Origin: Tolypeutes matacus
Taxonomy: Eukaryota; Chordata; Mammalia; Cingulata; Chlamyphoridae
Direction of reading: 5' to 3'
Length of the DNA stretch: 64,000 bases
NCBI GenBank assembly: GCA_026826555.1
Contig: JAKSZT010053836.1
Coordinates: forward strand, 7,047,084 to 7,111,083
A model generated the notes under the pieces. It was not told the origin of the DNA, did not search any database, and saw only the letters and a list, made by a program, of their open reading frames with translations. The position numbers were made by a program, and so were the translations under genes. Shown in pieces: positions 62,601 through 64,000 of this stretch (its first letter is position 1; every line of letters starts with the position of its first letter).

Positions 62601-62650
62601 CAACCAATCAAAATAAATTTATTGAAATGAAAAAACTGTTAAAAAGTTAA
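18075..62650 (+). CDS. TDRD1: TDRD1, Tudor domain-containing protein 1 (24 coding exons)
   Basis: Germline scaffold of the piRNA pathway, acting in cytoplasmic nuage (intermitochondrial cement). Known role: Tudor domains bind symmetrically dimethylated arginines of PIWI proteins such as PIWIL2, supporting piRNA loading and LINE-1 silencing. The spliced product has about 1170 residues (human protein 1180). In order: a variable N-terminus; MYND zinc finger at 157-193 (C157, C160, C168, C171, C177, C181, H189, C193); then four extended Tudor domains with core DYGN motifs at 339-342, 568-571, 789-792 and 1016-1019. The match to human TDRD1, recalled from memory, continues to the last residues (KKLLKS, stop at 62648-62650). 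All 24 exons are in compatible phases with GT-AG borders and no stop or frameshift. The start is the weak point: ATG 18075 and 18078 are both in frame, and an upstream in-frame start in exon 1 cannot be excluded. Confidence 0.96.
18731..18826 (-). repeat. DAS-type SINE with 14-base target duplication
   Basis: Poly(T), then the antisense tRNA-like body 'gggaggtcccggagatcga...gagccacatctgtcc'. It is flanked by identical cattcctttagtct at 18717-18730 and 18827-18840. Perfect duplications mean a fairly recent LINE-driven insertion. Confidence 0.92.
18916..20196 (+). mobile_element. hAT-Charlie-type DNA transposon fossil with transposase remnant
   Basis: It opens with a degraded TIR (...attctcag) followed by 'aggtcaaaactattttc', and closes with 'gtgagaactgctg', the reverse of the CAGTGGTTCTCA terminus. 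Between are plus-strand remnants of a hAT transposase, such as 'cccttgatgaagcagtaaaaa' type segments and the C-terminal region near 19800-19900, all broken by stops and indels. Related transposases gave rise to host ZBED genes. No target duplication was recognised. Confidence 0.65.
20433..20491 (+). CDS. TDRD1: TDRD1 exon 3
   Basis: Acceptor tttcccag|ga, donor aat|gtaagt; 59 bases, phase 1 in and 0 out. Encodes the (G)NSVSPLSV...SPPKEVNN linker, close to human. Confidence 0.9.
20549..20640 (+). repeat. DAS-type SINE with 14-base target duplication
   Basis: Sense copy: 'gggcggatgtggctcaaatgg' type head (A box), B box 'ctgggttcgatcccc', then poly(A). Target duplication aaagattctaaaca at 20535-20548 and 20641-20654 is perfect. 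Confidence 0.93.
23100..23210 (-). repeat. DAS-type SINE with 14-base target duplication
   Basis: A TTTA-repeat tail, then an antisense tRNA-like body. Target duplication tgcatatactttta at 23086-23099 and 23211-23224 is perfect. It is inserted into the LINE-1. Confidence 0.92.
23650..23749. other. Assembly gap (100 N)
   Basis: Exactly 100 N, the usual placeholder for a gap of unknown size. The left flank is a long poly(T); both flanks carry cacttctttct (23600-23610 and 23750-23760). Confidence 0.99.
25387..25516 (+). CDS. TDRD1: TDRD1 exon 4 (first half of MYND finger)
   Basis: Acceptor cttaatag|aag, donor tttg|gtaagc; 130 bases, phase 0 in and 1 out. Encodes [18 protein letters not shown] and the first MYND pair CHRC (C157, C160). 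It is several residues shorter than human at its 5' end. Confidence 0.95.
25560..26440 (-). mobile_element. LINE-1 fragment, antisense (3' UTR and ORF2 C-terminus)
   Basis: The minus strand at 26374-26108 encodes [11 protein letters not shown]...CWQGCG, the ORF2 C-terminal region, with frameshifts. The rest is 3' UTR. 5'-truncated. Confidence 0.85.
26865..27080 (+). mobile_element. LINE-1 3' end, sense
   Basis: L1M-type terminal sequence: 'gtaatgaatgttggcgatgg', 'attgtacacttgaaagtagt', 'aaaatggcaacttt', 'tactacaataaaagg' and a short A-rich tail. One of only two clear sense copies within TDRD1. Confidence 0.7.
27301..27406 (+). CDS. TDRD1: TDRD1 exon 5 (second half of MYND finger)
   Basis: Acceptor ttttctag|ga, donor aaaa|gtaagt; 106 bases, phase 1 in and 2 out. 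Supplies zinc ligands C168, C171, C177, C181, H189 and C193 (CSQC, CSITC, HSIVC). MYND fingers bind proline-rich partners. Confidence 0.96.
27407..28122 (+). other. TDRD1: TDRD1 intron, mostly unassigned
   Basis: AT-rich. An antisense MIR fragment lies at about 27790-27900 ('tttgatcctcacaactc...ccattttgcaggtcag'). Nothing else recognised. Confidence 0.65.
28123..28186 (+). CDS. TDRD1: TDRD1 exon 6
   Basis: Acceptor tattttag|tt, donor gtgag|gtatgg; 64 bases, phase 2 in and 0 out. Encodes [22 protein letters not shown], the linker after the MYND finger. Confidence 0.9.
28796..29210 (-). mobile_element. LINE-1 3' UTR fragment, antisense
   Basis: Shares the 'gcttacagaaaactcatacag' and 'ccatccattaccaaaacttttcc' landmarks with the 3' UTRs at 49985, 54150 and 58060, defining one host L1 lineage. 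Confidence 0.75.
29370..29550 (-). repeat. MIR SINE fragment
   Basis: Antisense MIR: 'tatgtgccag', 'ttatccccatttataaatgagg', 'agtaacttgcccagggtcac' in order. Confidence 0.75.
29540..31672 (-). mobile_element. LINE-1, antisense (3' UTR and C-terminal half of ORF2)
   Basis: The minus strand at 31500-31036 encodes 154 residues of ORF2 after the reverse-transcriptase active site ([28 protein letters not shown] motifs). Further ORF2 pieces and a 3' UTR run down to 29540. It stops abruptly at about 31672 against a sense copy. Confidence 0.88.
31673..32760 (+). mobile_element. LINE-1 3' end, sense (ORF2 C-terminus and 3' UTR)
   Basis: 31860-32219 encodes about 119 residues of the ORF2 C-terminus ([35 protein letters not shown]), followed by a 3' UTR to about 32760. 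Comparatively well preserved, hence younger than most neighbours. 5'-truncated where it meets the antisense copy. Confidence 0.88.
32941..33060 (+). repeat. DAS-type SINE with duplicated B-box segment
   Basis: Sense tRNA-like head 'ggatgtagctcaagtggttg'. The segment gtatgaggtcctgggtttga(t) occurs twice, at 32986-33006 and 33015-33035, giving two B boxes 29 bases apart. Ends in an A/T-rich and CA-rich tail. Confidence 0.8.
33080..35210 (-). mobile_element. LINE-1 5' region, antisense
   Basis: Parallels 23460-25300: 'ttctccttcatttttgaaag', 'ctggtctccatggtttctgatgag', a GC-rich 5' UTR-like block at 34780-35200, and an end near 'cggccatcttcccac'. It may be the 5' part of the same old element as 29540-31672. 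Confidence 0.65.
34237..34335 (-). repeat. DAS-type SINE
   Basis: Poly(T), then an antisense tRNA-like body ending 'ctgagccacattggctccc'. Inserted into LINE-1. Flanking 'cttagtttt' and 'cttgttttt' look like a decayed target duplication. Confidence 0.8.
35447..35551 (+). CDS. TDRD1: TDRD1 exon 7
   Basis: Acceptor aaaccag|agt, donor aaag|gtattt; 105 bases, phase 0 both ends. Encodes [24 protein letters not shown] and AMEIK, the strand leading into the first extended Tudor domain. Confidence 0.94.
35764..35946 (+). CDS. TDRD1: TDRD1 exon 8 (Tudor unit 1, SN-like part)
   Basis: Acceptor ttgacag|ggt, donor tcag|gtaccc; 183 bases, phase 0 both ends. Encodes the SN-like half [19 protein letters not shown], the helix [15 protein letters not shown], and the Tudor start [16 protein letters not shown]. 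Here one exon does the work of two in units 2-4. Confidence 0.95.
35947..36449 (+). other. TDRD1: TDRD1 intron, unassigned
   Basis: No repeat or exon recognised. A CT-rich patch at 36050-36180 stands out from the AT-rich rest. Confidence 0.6.
36450..36593 (+). CDS. TDRD1: TDRD1 exon 9 (Tudor 1 core)
   Basis: Acceptor cctttag|acc, donor cttgt|gtgagt; 144 bases, phase 0 both ends. Core motifs [12 protein letters not shown] and [12 protein letters not shown]. The usual WYR is WNR here (N319), as in human. Confidence 0.96.
36594..37138 (+). other. TDRD1: TDRD1 intron, unassigned
   Basis: AT-rich with no recognised repeat. Confidence 0.6.
37139..37310 (+). CDS. TDRD1: TDRD1 exon 10
   Basis: Acceptor ctttcag|gc, donor tcag|gtaagc; 172 bases, phase 0 in and 1 out. 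Encodes [30 protein letters not shown] and the following beta strands, the C-terminal SN-like part of Tudor unit 1. Confidence 0.95.
37311..38258 (+). other. TDRD1: TDRD1 intron, unassigned
   Basis: AT-rich with no exon or repeat I can name. Confidence 0.6.
38259..38345 (+). CDS. TDRD1: TDRD1 exon 11
   Basis: Acceptor atttatag|gg, donor acaaa|gtgagt; 87 bases, phase 1 both ends. Encodes [19 protein letters not shown] plus a polar linker, closing unit 1. Confidence 0.94.
38346..42270 (+). other. TDRD1: TDRD1 3.9-kb intron
   Basis: Holds an antisense L1 3' UTR (39065-39520) and a MIR-like tail near 41040-41140. 39840-40500 resembles a purine-rich old interspersed repeat that I could not place; the 185-codon antisense open frame there has no recognisable domain. 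41270-42170 is T-rich, ends in 'ctgccatcttctagg' and may be an old antisense L1 5' region. 38346-39060 holds nothing recognised. Confidence 0.6.
39065..39520 (-). mobile_element. LINE-1 3' UTR fragment, antisense
   Basis: 'tccaaagtgtacaatcagtgg' and 'tgtacattcatcatctcaaa' match the L1 3' UTR piece at 52440-52560. 5'-truncated. Confidence 0.7.
42271..42441 (+). CDS. TDRD1: TDRD1 exon 12 (Tudor unit 2, SN-like part)
   Basis: Acceptor ttttttgag|ac, donor ggcc|gtaaga; 171 bases, phase 1 both ends. Encodes [28 protein letters not shown] and [15 protein letters not shown]. The acceptor has G at -3 (GAG), which is weak, offset by a long T tract. The first codons carry one residue more than human. 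Confidence 0.94.
42552..42659 (+). CDS. TDRD1: TDRD1 exon 13 (start of Tudor 2)
   Basis: Acceptor tctacag|at, donor ctcag|gtaagg; 108 bases, phase 1 both ends. Encodes [14 protein letters not shown] and [11 protein letters not shown]542 is the first predicted cage aromatic. Confidence 0.96.
42660..43649 (+). other. TDRD1: TDRD1 intron, unassigned
   Basis: No exon or repeat recognised with confidence. Confidence 0.6.
43650..43820 (+). CDS. TDRD1: TDRD1 exon 14 (Tudor 2 core)
   Basis: Acceptor tttttcag|ag, donor gcag|gtatga; 171 bases, phase 1 both ends. Encodes [10 protein letters not shown] and [10 protein letters not shown], with Y549, Y566, Y569 and N571 in cage positions, then [13 protein letters not shown]. 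Confidence 0.97.
43821..45178 (+). other. TDRD1: TDRD1 intron with antisense LINE-1
   Basis: 43821-44400 is unassigned. About 44410-45110 is an old antisense LINE-1 tail. Confidence 0.65.
44410..45110 (-). mobile_element. LINE-1 fragment, antisense
   Basis: Diverged ORF2 end (44410-44720), then L1 3' UTR-like 'actttattgaggtataat' and 'acatacaattcagtg'. The order of the parts suggests two overlapping fragments. Confidence 0.6.
45179..45421 (+). CDS. TDRD1: TDRD1 exon 15 (end of Tudor unit 2)
   Basis: Acceptor tttgttag|ga, donor ggtg|gtgagt; 243 bases, phase 1 both ends. Encodes [41 protein letters not shown] and a polar tail. Confidence 0.96.
45819..45956 (+). CDS. TDRD1: TDRD1 exon 16 (Tudor unit 3, SN-like part)
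   Basis: Acceptor tttcacag|tt, donor gatg|gtgagt; 138 bases, phase 1 both ends. Encodes [19 protein letters not shown] and [20 protein letters not shown], nearly identical to human. Confidence 0.97.
46215..47340 (-). mobile_element. LINE-1 tail, antisense, split by a solo LTR
   Basis: Old L1 3' UTR read backwards (46215-46500), resuming at 46922 ('ttttcttcccacattgtcag', 'ttgttgtagcatgtagg') and running to about 47340. Confidence 0.65.
46501..46921 (+). mobile_element. Solo LTR of an endogenous retrovirus
   Basis: A 421-base block TGATAAGG...CCCAACA with a perfect 4-base target duplication actg (46497-46500 and 46922-46925). TATAAA at 46791-46796 and AATAAA at 46856-46861 are in LTR order. 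The 4-base duplication points to a gammaretrovirus-like (ERV1) source. It lies in sense orientation inside a TDRD1 intron; no internal viral sequence remains. Confidence 0.85.
47790..48110 (-). mobile_element. LINE-1 3' UTR-like fragment, antisense
   Basis: 'ttattttggaataattttag', 'atcttacatgatcgtagcac' and 'aactccagacttcatcagat' are landmarks of an old L1 3' UTR, also seen near 20740-20950. Confidence 0.6.
48170..48366 (+). repeat. Full-length GC-rich DAS-type SINE with target duplication
   Basis: tRNA-like head ('gctgtggctcaatcagtgg'), B box ('gcgttcggttccgg'), a CpG-rich body (48245-48305), a G-run, then (AAAT)n and poly(A). Target duplication aatccttgt at 48161-48169 and 48367-48375. The many surviving CpGs suggest a young copy. 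This layout is the best evidence here for a xenarthran genome. Confidence 0.9.
49277..49387 (+). CDS. TDRD1: TDRD1 exon 17 (start of Tudor 3)
   Basis: Acceptor atttcag|ct, donor acag|gtaagt; 111 bases, phase 1 both ends. Encodes [31 protein letters not shown]763 is a predicted cage residue. Confidence 0.96.
49388..51233 (+). other. TDRD1: TDRD1 intron with antisense LINE-1 abutting exon 18
   Basis: 49388-49985 is unassigned, with a T run near 49875. An antisense L1 covers about 49985-51155 and ends only about 80 bases before the exon 18 acceptor. Confidence 0.75.
49985..51155 (-). mobile_element. LINE-1, antisense (3' UTR and ORF2 C-terminus)
   Basis: 3' UTR landmarks 'agaaaaatcatgcagaaaat' and 'catccattaccagaactttt'. 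On the minus strand from 51069 downwards lie remnants [20 protein letters not shown] and [12 protein letters not shown] of ORF2, broken by frameshifts. Confidence 0.85.
51234..51404 (+). CDS. TDRD1: TDRD1 exon 18 (Tudor 3 core)
   Basis: Acceptor aaatccag|gt, donor gtag|gtatgg; 171 bases, phase 1 both ends. Encodes [14 protein letters not shown] and [17 protein letters not shown] with Y770, F787, Y790 and N792. Its pyrimidine tract is weak (purine-interrupted). Confidence 0.97.
52030..52200 (+). repeat. MIR SINE
   Basis: Sense MIR: 'actctgctaccgactggcag', 'ggcacataacttag', 'tttccattttctcatctgg' in the expected order. Confidence 0.75.
52440..52560 (-). mobile_element. LINE-1 3' UTR scrap, antisense
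   Basis: Near-identical landmarks to 39065-39190 ('ccaaagtgtacaatcagtgg'). Confidence 0.65.
52605..52790 (+). mobile_element. MER5-like hAT-Charlie element
   Basis: 'atgtggtccccaagccagt', 'cctactgaattagaaactct', 'aggtgattcagatac' and a terminal 'gtttgagaataac' follow the MER5A consensus. Non-autonomous, old. Confidence 0.75.
53176..53451 (+). CDS. TDRD1: TDRD1 exon 19 (end of Tudor unit 3)
   Basis: Acceptor tttccag|at, donor gagg|gtaatg; 276 bases, phase 1 both ends. Encodes [27 protein letters not shown] and the strand [21 protein letters not shown], then a variable linker. Confidence 0.96.
53452..53997 (+). other. TDRD1: TDRD1 intron, unassigned
   Basis: AT-rich, no repeat recognised. 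Confidence 0.6.
53998..54117 (+). CDS. TDRD1: TDRD1 exon 20 (Tudor unit 4, SN-like part)
   Basis: Acceptor ttttcag|cc, donor tcag|gtagga; 120 bases, phase 1 both ends. Encodes [20 protein letters not shown] and [13 protein letters not shown]. Confidence 0.95.
54118..55907 (+). other. TDRD1: TDRD1 intron with antisense LINE-1 tail
   Basis: L1 3' UTR at 54150-54895; 54896-55907 is AT-rich and unassigned. Confidence 0.65.
54150..54895 (-). mobile_element. LINE-1 3' UTR, antisense
   Basis: 'tttacaagacggttgcagaa', 'agttttaacatatggcccgc' and 'ttccattaccaaaacttttcc' landmarks; 5'-truncated within the 3' UTR. Confidence 0.75.
55908..56024 (+). CDS. TDRD1: TDRD1 exon 21 (start of Tudor 4)
   Basis: Acceptor gttatag|aa, donor acaa|gtaagg; 117 bases, phase 1 both ends. 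Encodes [17 protein letters not shown] and [14 protein letters not shown]991 is a predicted cage residue. Confidence 0.96.
56380..58050 (-). mobile_element. Probable old LINE-1 sequence, antisense
   Basis: 56380-56680 resembles a diverged ORF2 end read backwards. 57000-58050 is T-rich with partial resemblance to L1 5' regions. No convincing coding remnant. Confidence 0.4.
58060..60460 (-). mobile_element. Older antisense LINE-1 interrupted by a younger one
   Basis: 3' UTR and ORF2 end at 58060-59026 (minus-strand peptide with [21 protein letters not shown]). The same frame of reference resumes at about 60106 ('ctcatggttttgatttgcat') and runs to 60460. The break sits where ORF2 should be continuous. 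Confidence 0.82.
59026..60105 (-). mobile_element. Younger 5'-truncated LINE-1, antisense
   Basis: Poly(T) at 59027-59039 marks its 3' end. The minus strand 59786-59193 keeps 197 uninterrupted ORF2 C-terminal residues ([49 protein letters not shown]). A shifted frame continues to 60158. Best-preserved L1 in the window; 5'-truncated, so unable to move itself. Confidence 0.88.
60643..60810 (+). CDS. TDRD1: TDRD1 exon 22 (Tudor 4 core)
   Basis: Acceptor atttcag|gt, donor gaag|gtagac; 168 bases, phase 1 both ends. Encodes [12 protein letters not shown] and [12 protein letters not shown] with Y998, Y1014, Y1017 and N1019, then [13 protein letters not shown]. Confidence 0.97.
60811..61635 (+). other. 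TDRD1: TDRD1 intron with LINE-2 end
   Basis: A sense L2 3' end lies at about 61400-61500. The rest is unassigned. Confidence 0.65.
61400..61500 (+). repeat. LINE-2 3' end
   Basis: 'ttgtgcttgacacatggtag', 'gatcagtaaatatttattta' and 'ctgaatg' follow the L2 terminus. Confidence 0.7.
61636..61863 (+). CDS. TDRD1: TDRD1 exon 23 (end of Tudor unit 4)
   Basis: Acceptor tttccag|ga, donor aaag|gtattt; 228 bases, phase 1 both ends. Encodes [31 protein letters not shown] and the strand [18 protein letters not shown]. Confidence 0.96.
61864..62430 (+). other. TDRD1: TDRD1 intron, unassigned
   Basis: Non-coding; a T run near 62146-62160 and nothing else recognised. Confidence 0.6.
62431..62477 (+). CDS. 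TDRD1: TDRD1 exon 24
   Basis: Acceptor tttttag|aa, donor acaa|gtgggt; 47 bases, phase 1 in and 0 out. Encodes [17 protein letters not shown] competing donor four bases downstream (gtgg|gtaaag) would cause an immediate stop in exon 25, so the GTGGGT donor is chosen. Confidence 0.88.
62558..62650 (+). CDS. TDRD1: TDRD1 exon 25 (C-terminus and stop)
   Basis: Acceptor cccacag|gtt, phase 0. Encodes [24 protein letters not shown] and TAA at 62648-62650, matching the human C-terminus. Confidence 0.95.
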   Translation, partial: VEKHEQILLFLLNNPTNQNKFIEMKKLLKS

Positions 62651-64000
62651 GTAAGTTTAATTGATGTATTTGCCACTTCTGTAAGCGCCAGTAAGACCAT
62701 CTCCACACATATTGTCAGGATGGATCTAATTGAGTGAAACCTATTGTAAGGTTGTACTTTATTTTGTGATCTAGTAATCCGAAGTTTGGTTGTAATTTTT
62801 TTTGCTTATCTTCTTCATTTTATTTGATAGTCTTCCTTTGGCATTGCTAAAGAAACTGAGCCCAGGTCAGTTTCTGTACTTTTTGTTGTTTGATTTTGAA
62901 AATGCTCATTTTATTGATATATAGGGGGACTTATAAAAATTGTTGGGACACACCACTCTAATTGAATAATCAAATTCACCTTCATCAATAGTAGGACAAA
63001 CTGACATCTTTGCCTCCTAATGAAAGACATCACCACATATGTAGTAATTTTTCCAAAATATTGAACTTTAATCTGATAATAAGGAAACAGACAAATCCCC
63101 TTCCCCAAAAAGTAACCACTGTCCTAACTTCCAATACCATTTTGGGCCTAATTTTGAACTTTTTGTATTCTTTCTCCCAATACCATGTCTGTGAGGTCCA
63201 GTCATGCTGTTGCATGTATGCTGAATGTAGGGACATTCTGTAAGACAACTGGCTTGGTCTCCACGAACATGTCAATTTCATGAAAGAAAATAGATAGCTG
63301 GAGAACTCTTCTAGATTAAAGTGATCTAATCACTTAACAGCCACTTACAATACATGGCCCTTGATTGGATCCTAGATTGGAAATAACAATGGCATTATTA
63401 TTAGGACAATTGAGAAGTATAGACTATGGATATATAGATGATTATATTGTAGTAATGATAAACTTCCTGAGTATATTGTGGTTATGTAGGAAGATGCCTT
63501 TGTTCTAAGAAGATATATATTGAAGTATTTAGGGGTGCCAGGATATCTTAAACTAACTTTCTAAGGCTTCAGAACAATGAATATACATATGTAGATACAG
63601 AAAGAGATATAGCAAATGTGACAAAATGTTAACAATTGCTGAAGCCAGGAAAAGAGAATAAGGATTTTCATTGTACTATTTTTATAACTTTTCTATAGGT
63701 TTGACATTTTTCAAAAGAAATTAAGGTGATGTCTGACAGATTTTTCTATATTCTGTTCCCCAACAATTTTTCATCTAACGGATTTAGCATCCTTTAATGA
63801 TTCTTACCTGAATCAACTATTACAATGATAGTAATAAAAAATTGTTGTAAAGTAAAGCTTAGCCTCAATTCTGTGTGTCTAGATTTGAAATTAATGCTCA
63901 CATTCCTATAAAAATGTTTAGCACTTTTTATGAAGAGCTTATAAGGGGCAAAGAATGGAAAATGAGCTGCACTGATAGTGTGTTTCATTAAAGAAACAAA
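62651..64000 (+). other. TDRD1: TDRD1 3' UTR and downstream DNA
   Basis: The stop is followed at once by a consensus-like donor, GTAAGT (62651-62656), so an intron in the 3' UTR is possible. An AATAAA lies at 63833-63838; no other clear poly(A) signal is close. 63270-63740 resembles a sense L1M-type 3' end ('tgtggttatgtaggaagatg', 'gcaaatgtgacaaaatgtta'). The end of the transcript is not determined. Confidence 0.5.

Overview
The window is vertebrate (mammalian) nuclear DNA. It is AT-rich, with two CpG islands, a long intron-rich gene with GT-AG borders, and dense interspersed repeats. Many short repeats are tRNA-derived SINEs with the sequence style of the DAS family known from armadillos, so I read the host as a xenarthran. 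Armadillo is most likely; sloth or anteater is not excluded. A 100-base run of N (23650-23749) marks a draft-assembly gap.

Layout. 1-4450 is AT-rich non-coding DNA read as intron 1 of a minus-strand gene whose CpG-island promoter and first exon lie at 4450-5350. By position next to TDRD1 this is CCDC186, its known divergent neighbour in human, but no CCDC186 coding exon is in the window. 5350-10985 is an intergenic stretch with SINEs, an hAT element, LINE-1 sequence and a solo LTR. A second CpG island (about 10985-11450), with tandem E-box repeats, is the probable TDRD1 promoter and first exon. From 18045 to 62650, 24 coding exons on the plus strand encode an essentially complete TDRD1 (Tudor domain-containing protein 1), about 1170 residues. 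It has an N-terminal MYND zinc finger and four extended Tudor domains. All exon phases agree and no frameshift or internal stop was found. 62651-64000 is 3' UTR and downstream DNA.

Function. TDRD1 is a germline scaffold of the piRNA pathway. Its Tudor domains bind symmetrically dimethylated arginines of PIWI proteins in nuage, and loss in mouse de-represses LINE-1. The gene that helps silence LINE-1 is itself packed with LINE-1 copies, nearly all antisense to it.

I found no operon, CRISPR array, phage or previously undescribed system. The points most worth a second look are the TDRD1 N-terminus, the four-fold exon-quartet architecture, the assembly gap that looks like a concealed SINE insertion, the nested and head-to-head LINE-1 copies, and two solo LTRs with intact-looking TATA boxes and poly(A) signals. 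Repeat family names come from memory of consensus sequences, without a database search; boundaries are approximate unless target-site duplications are given.
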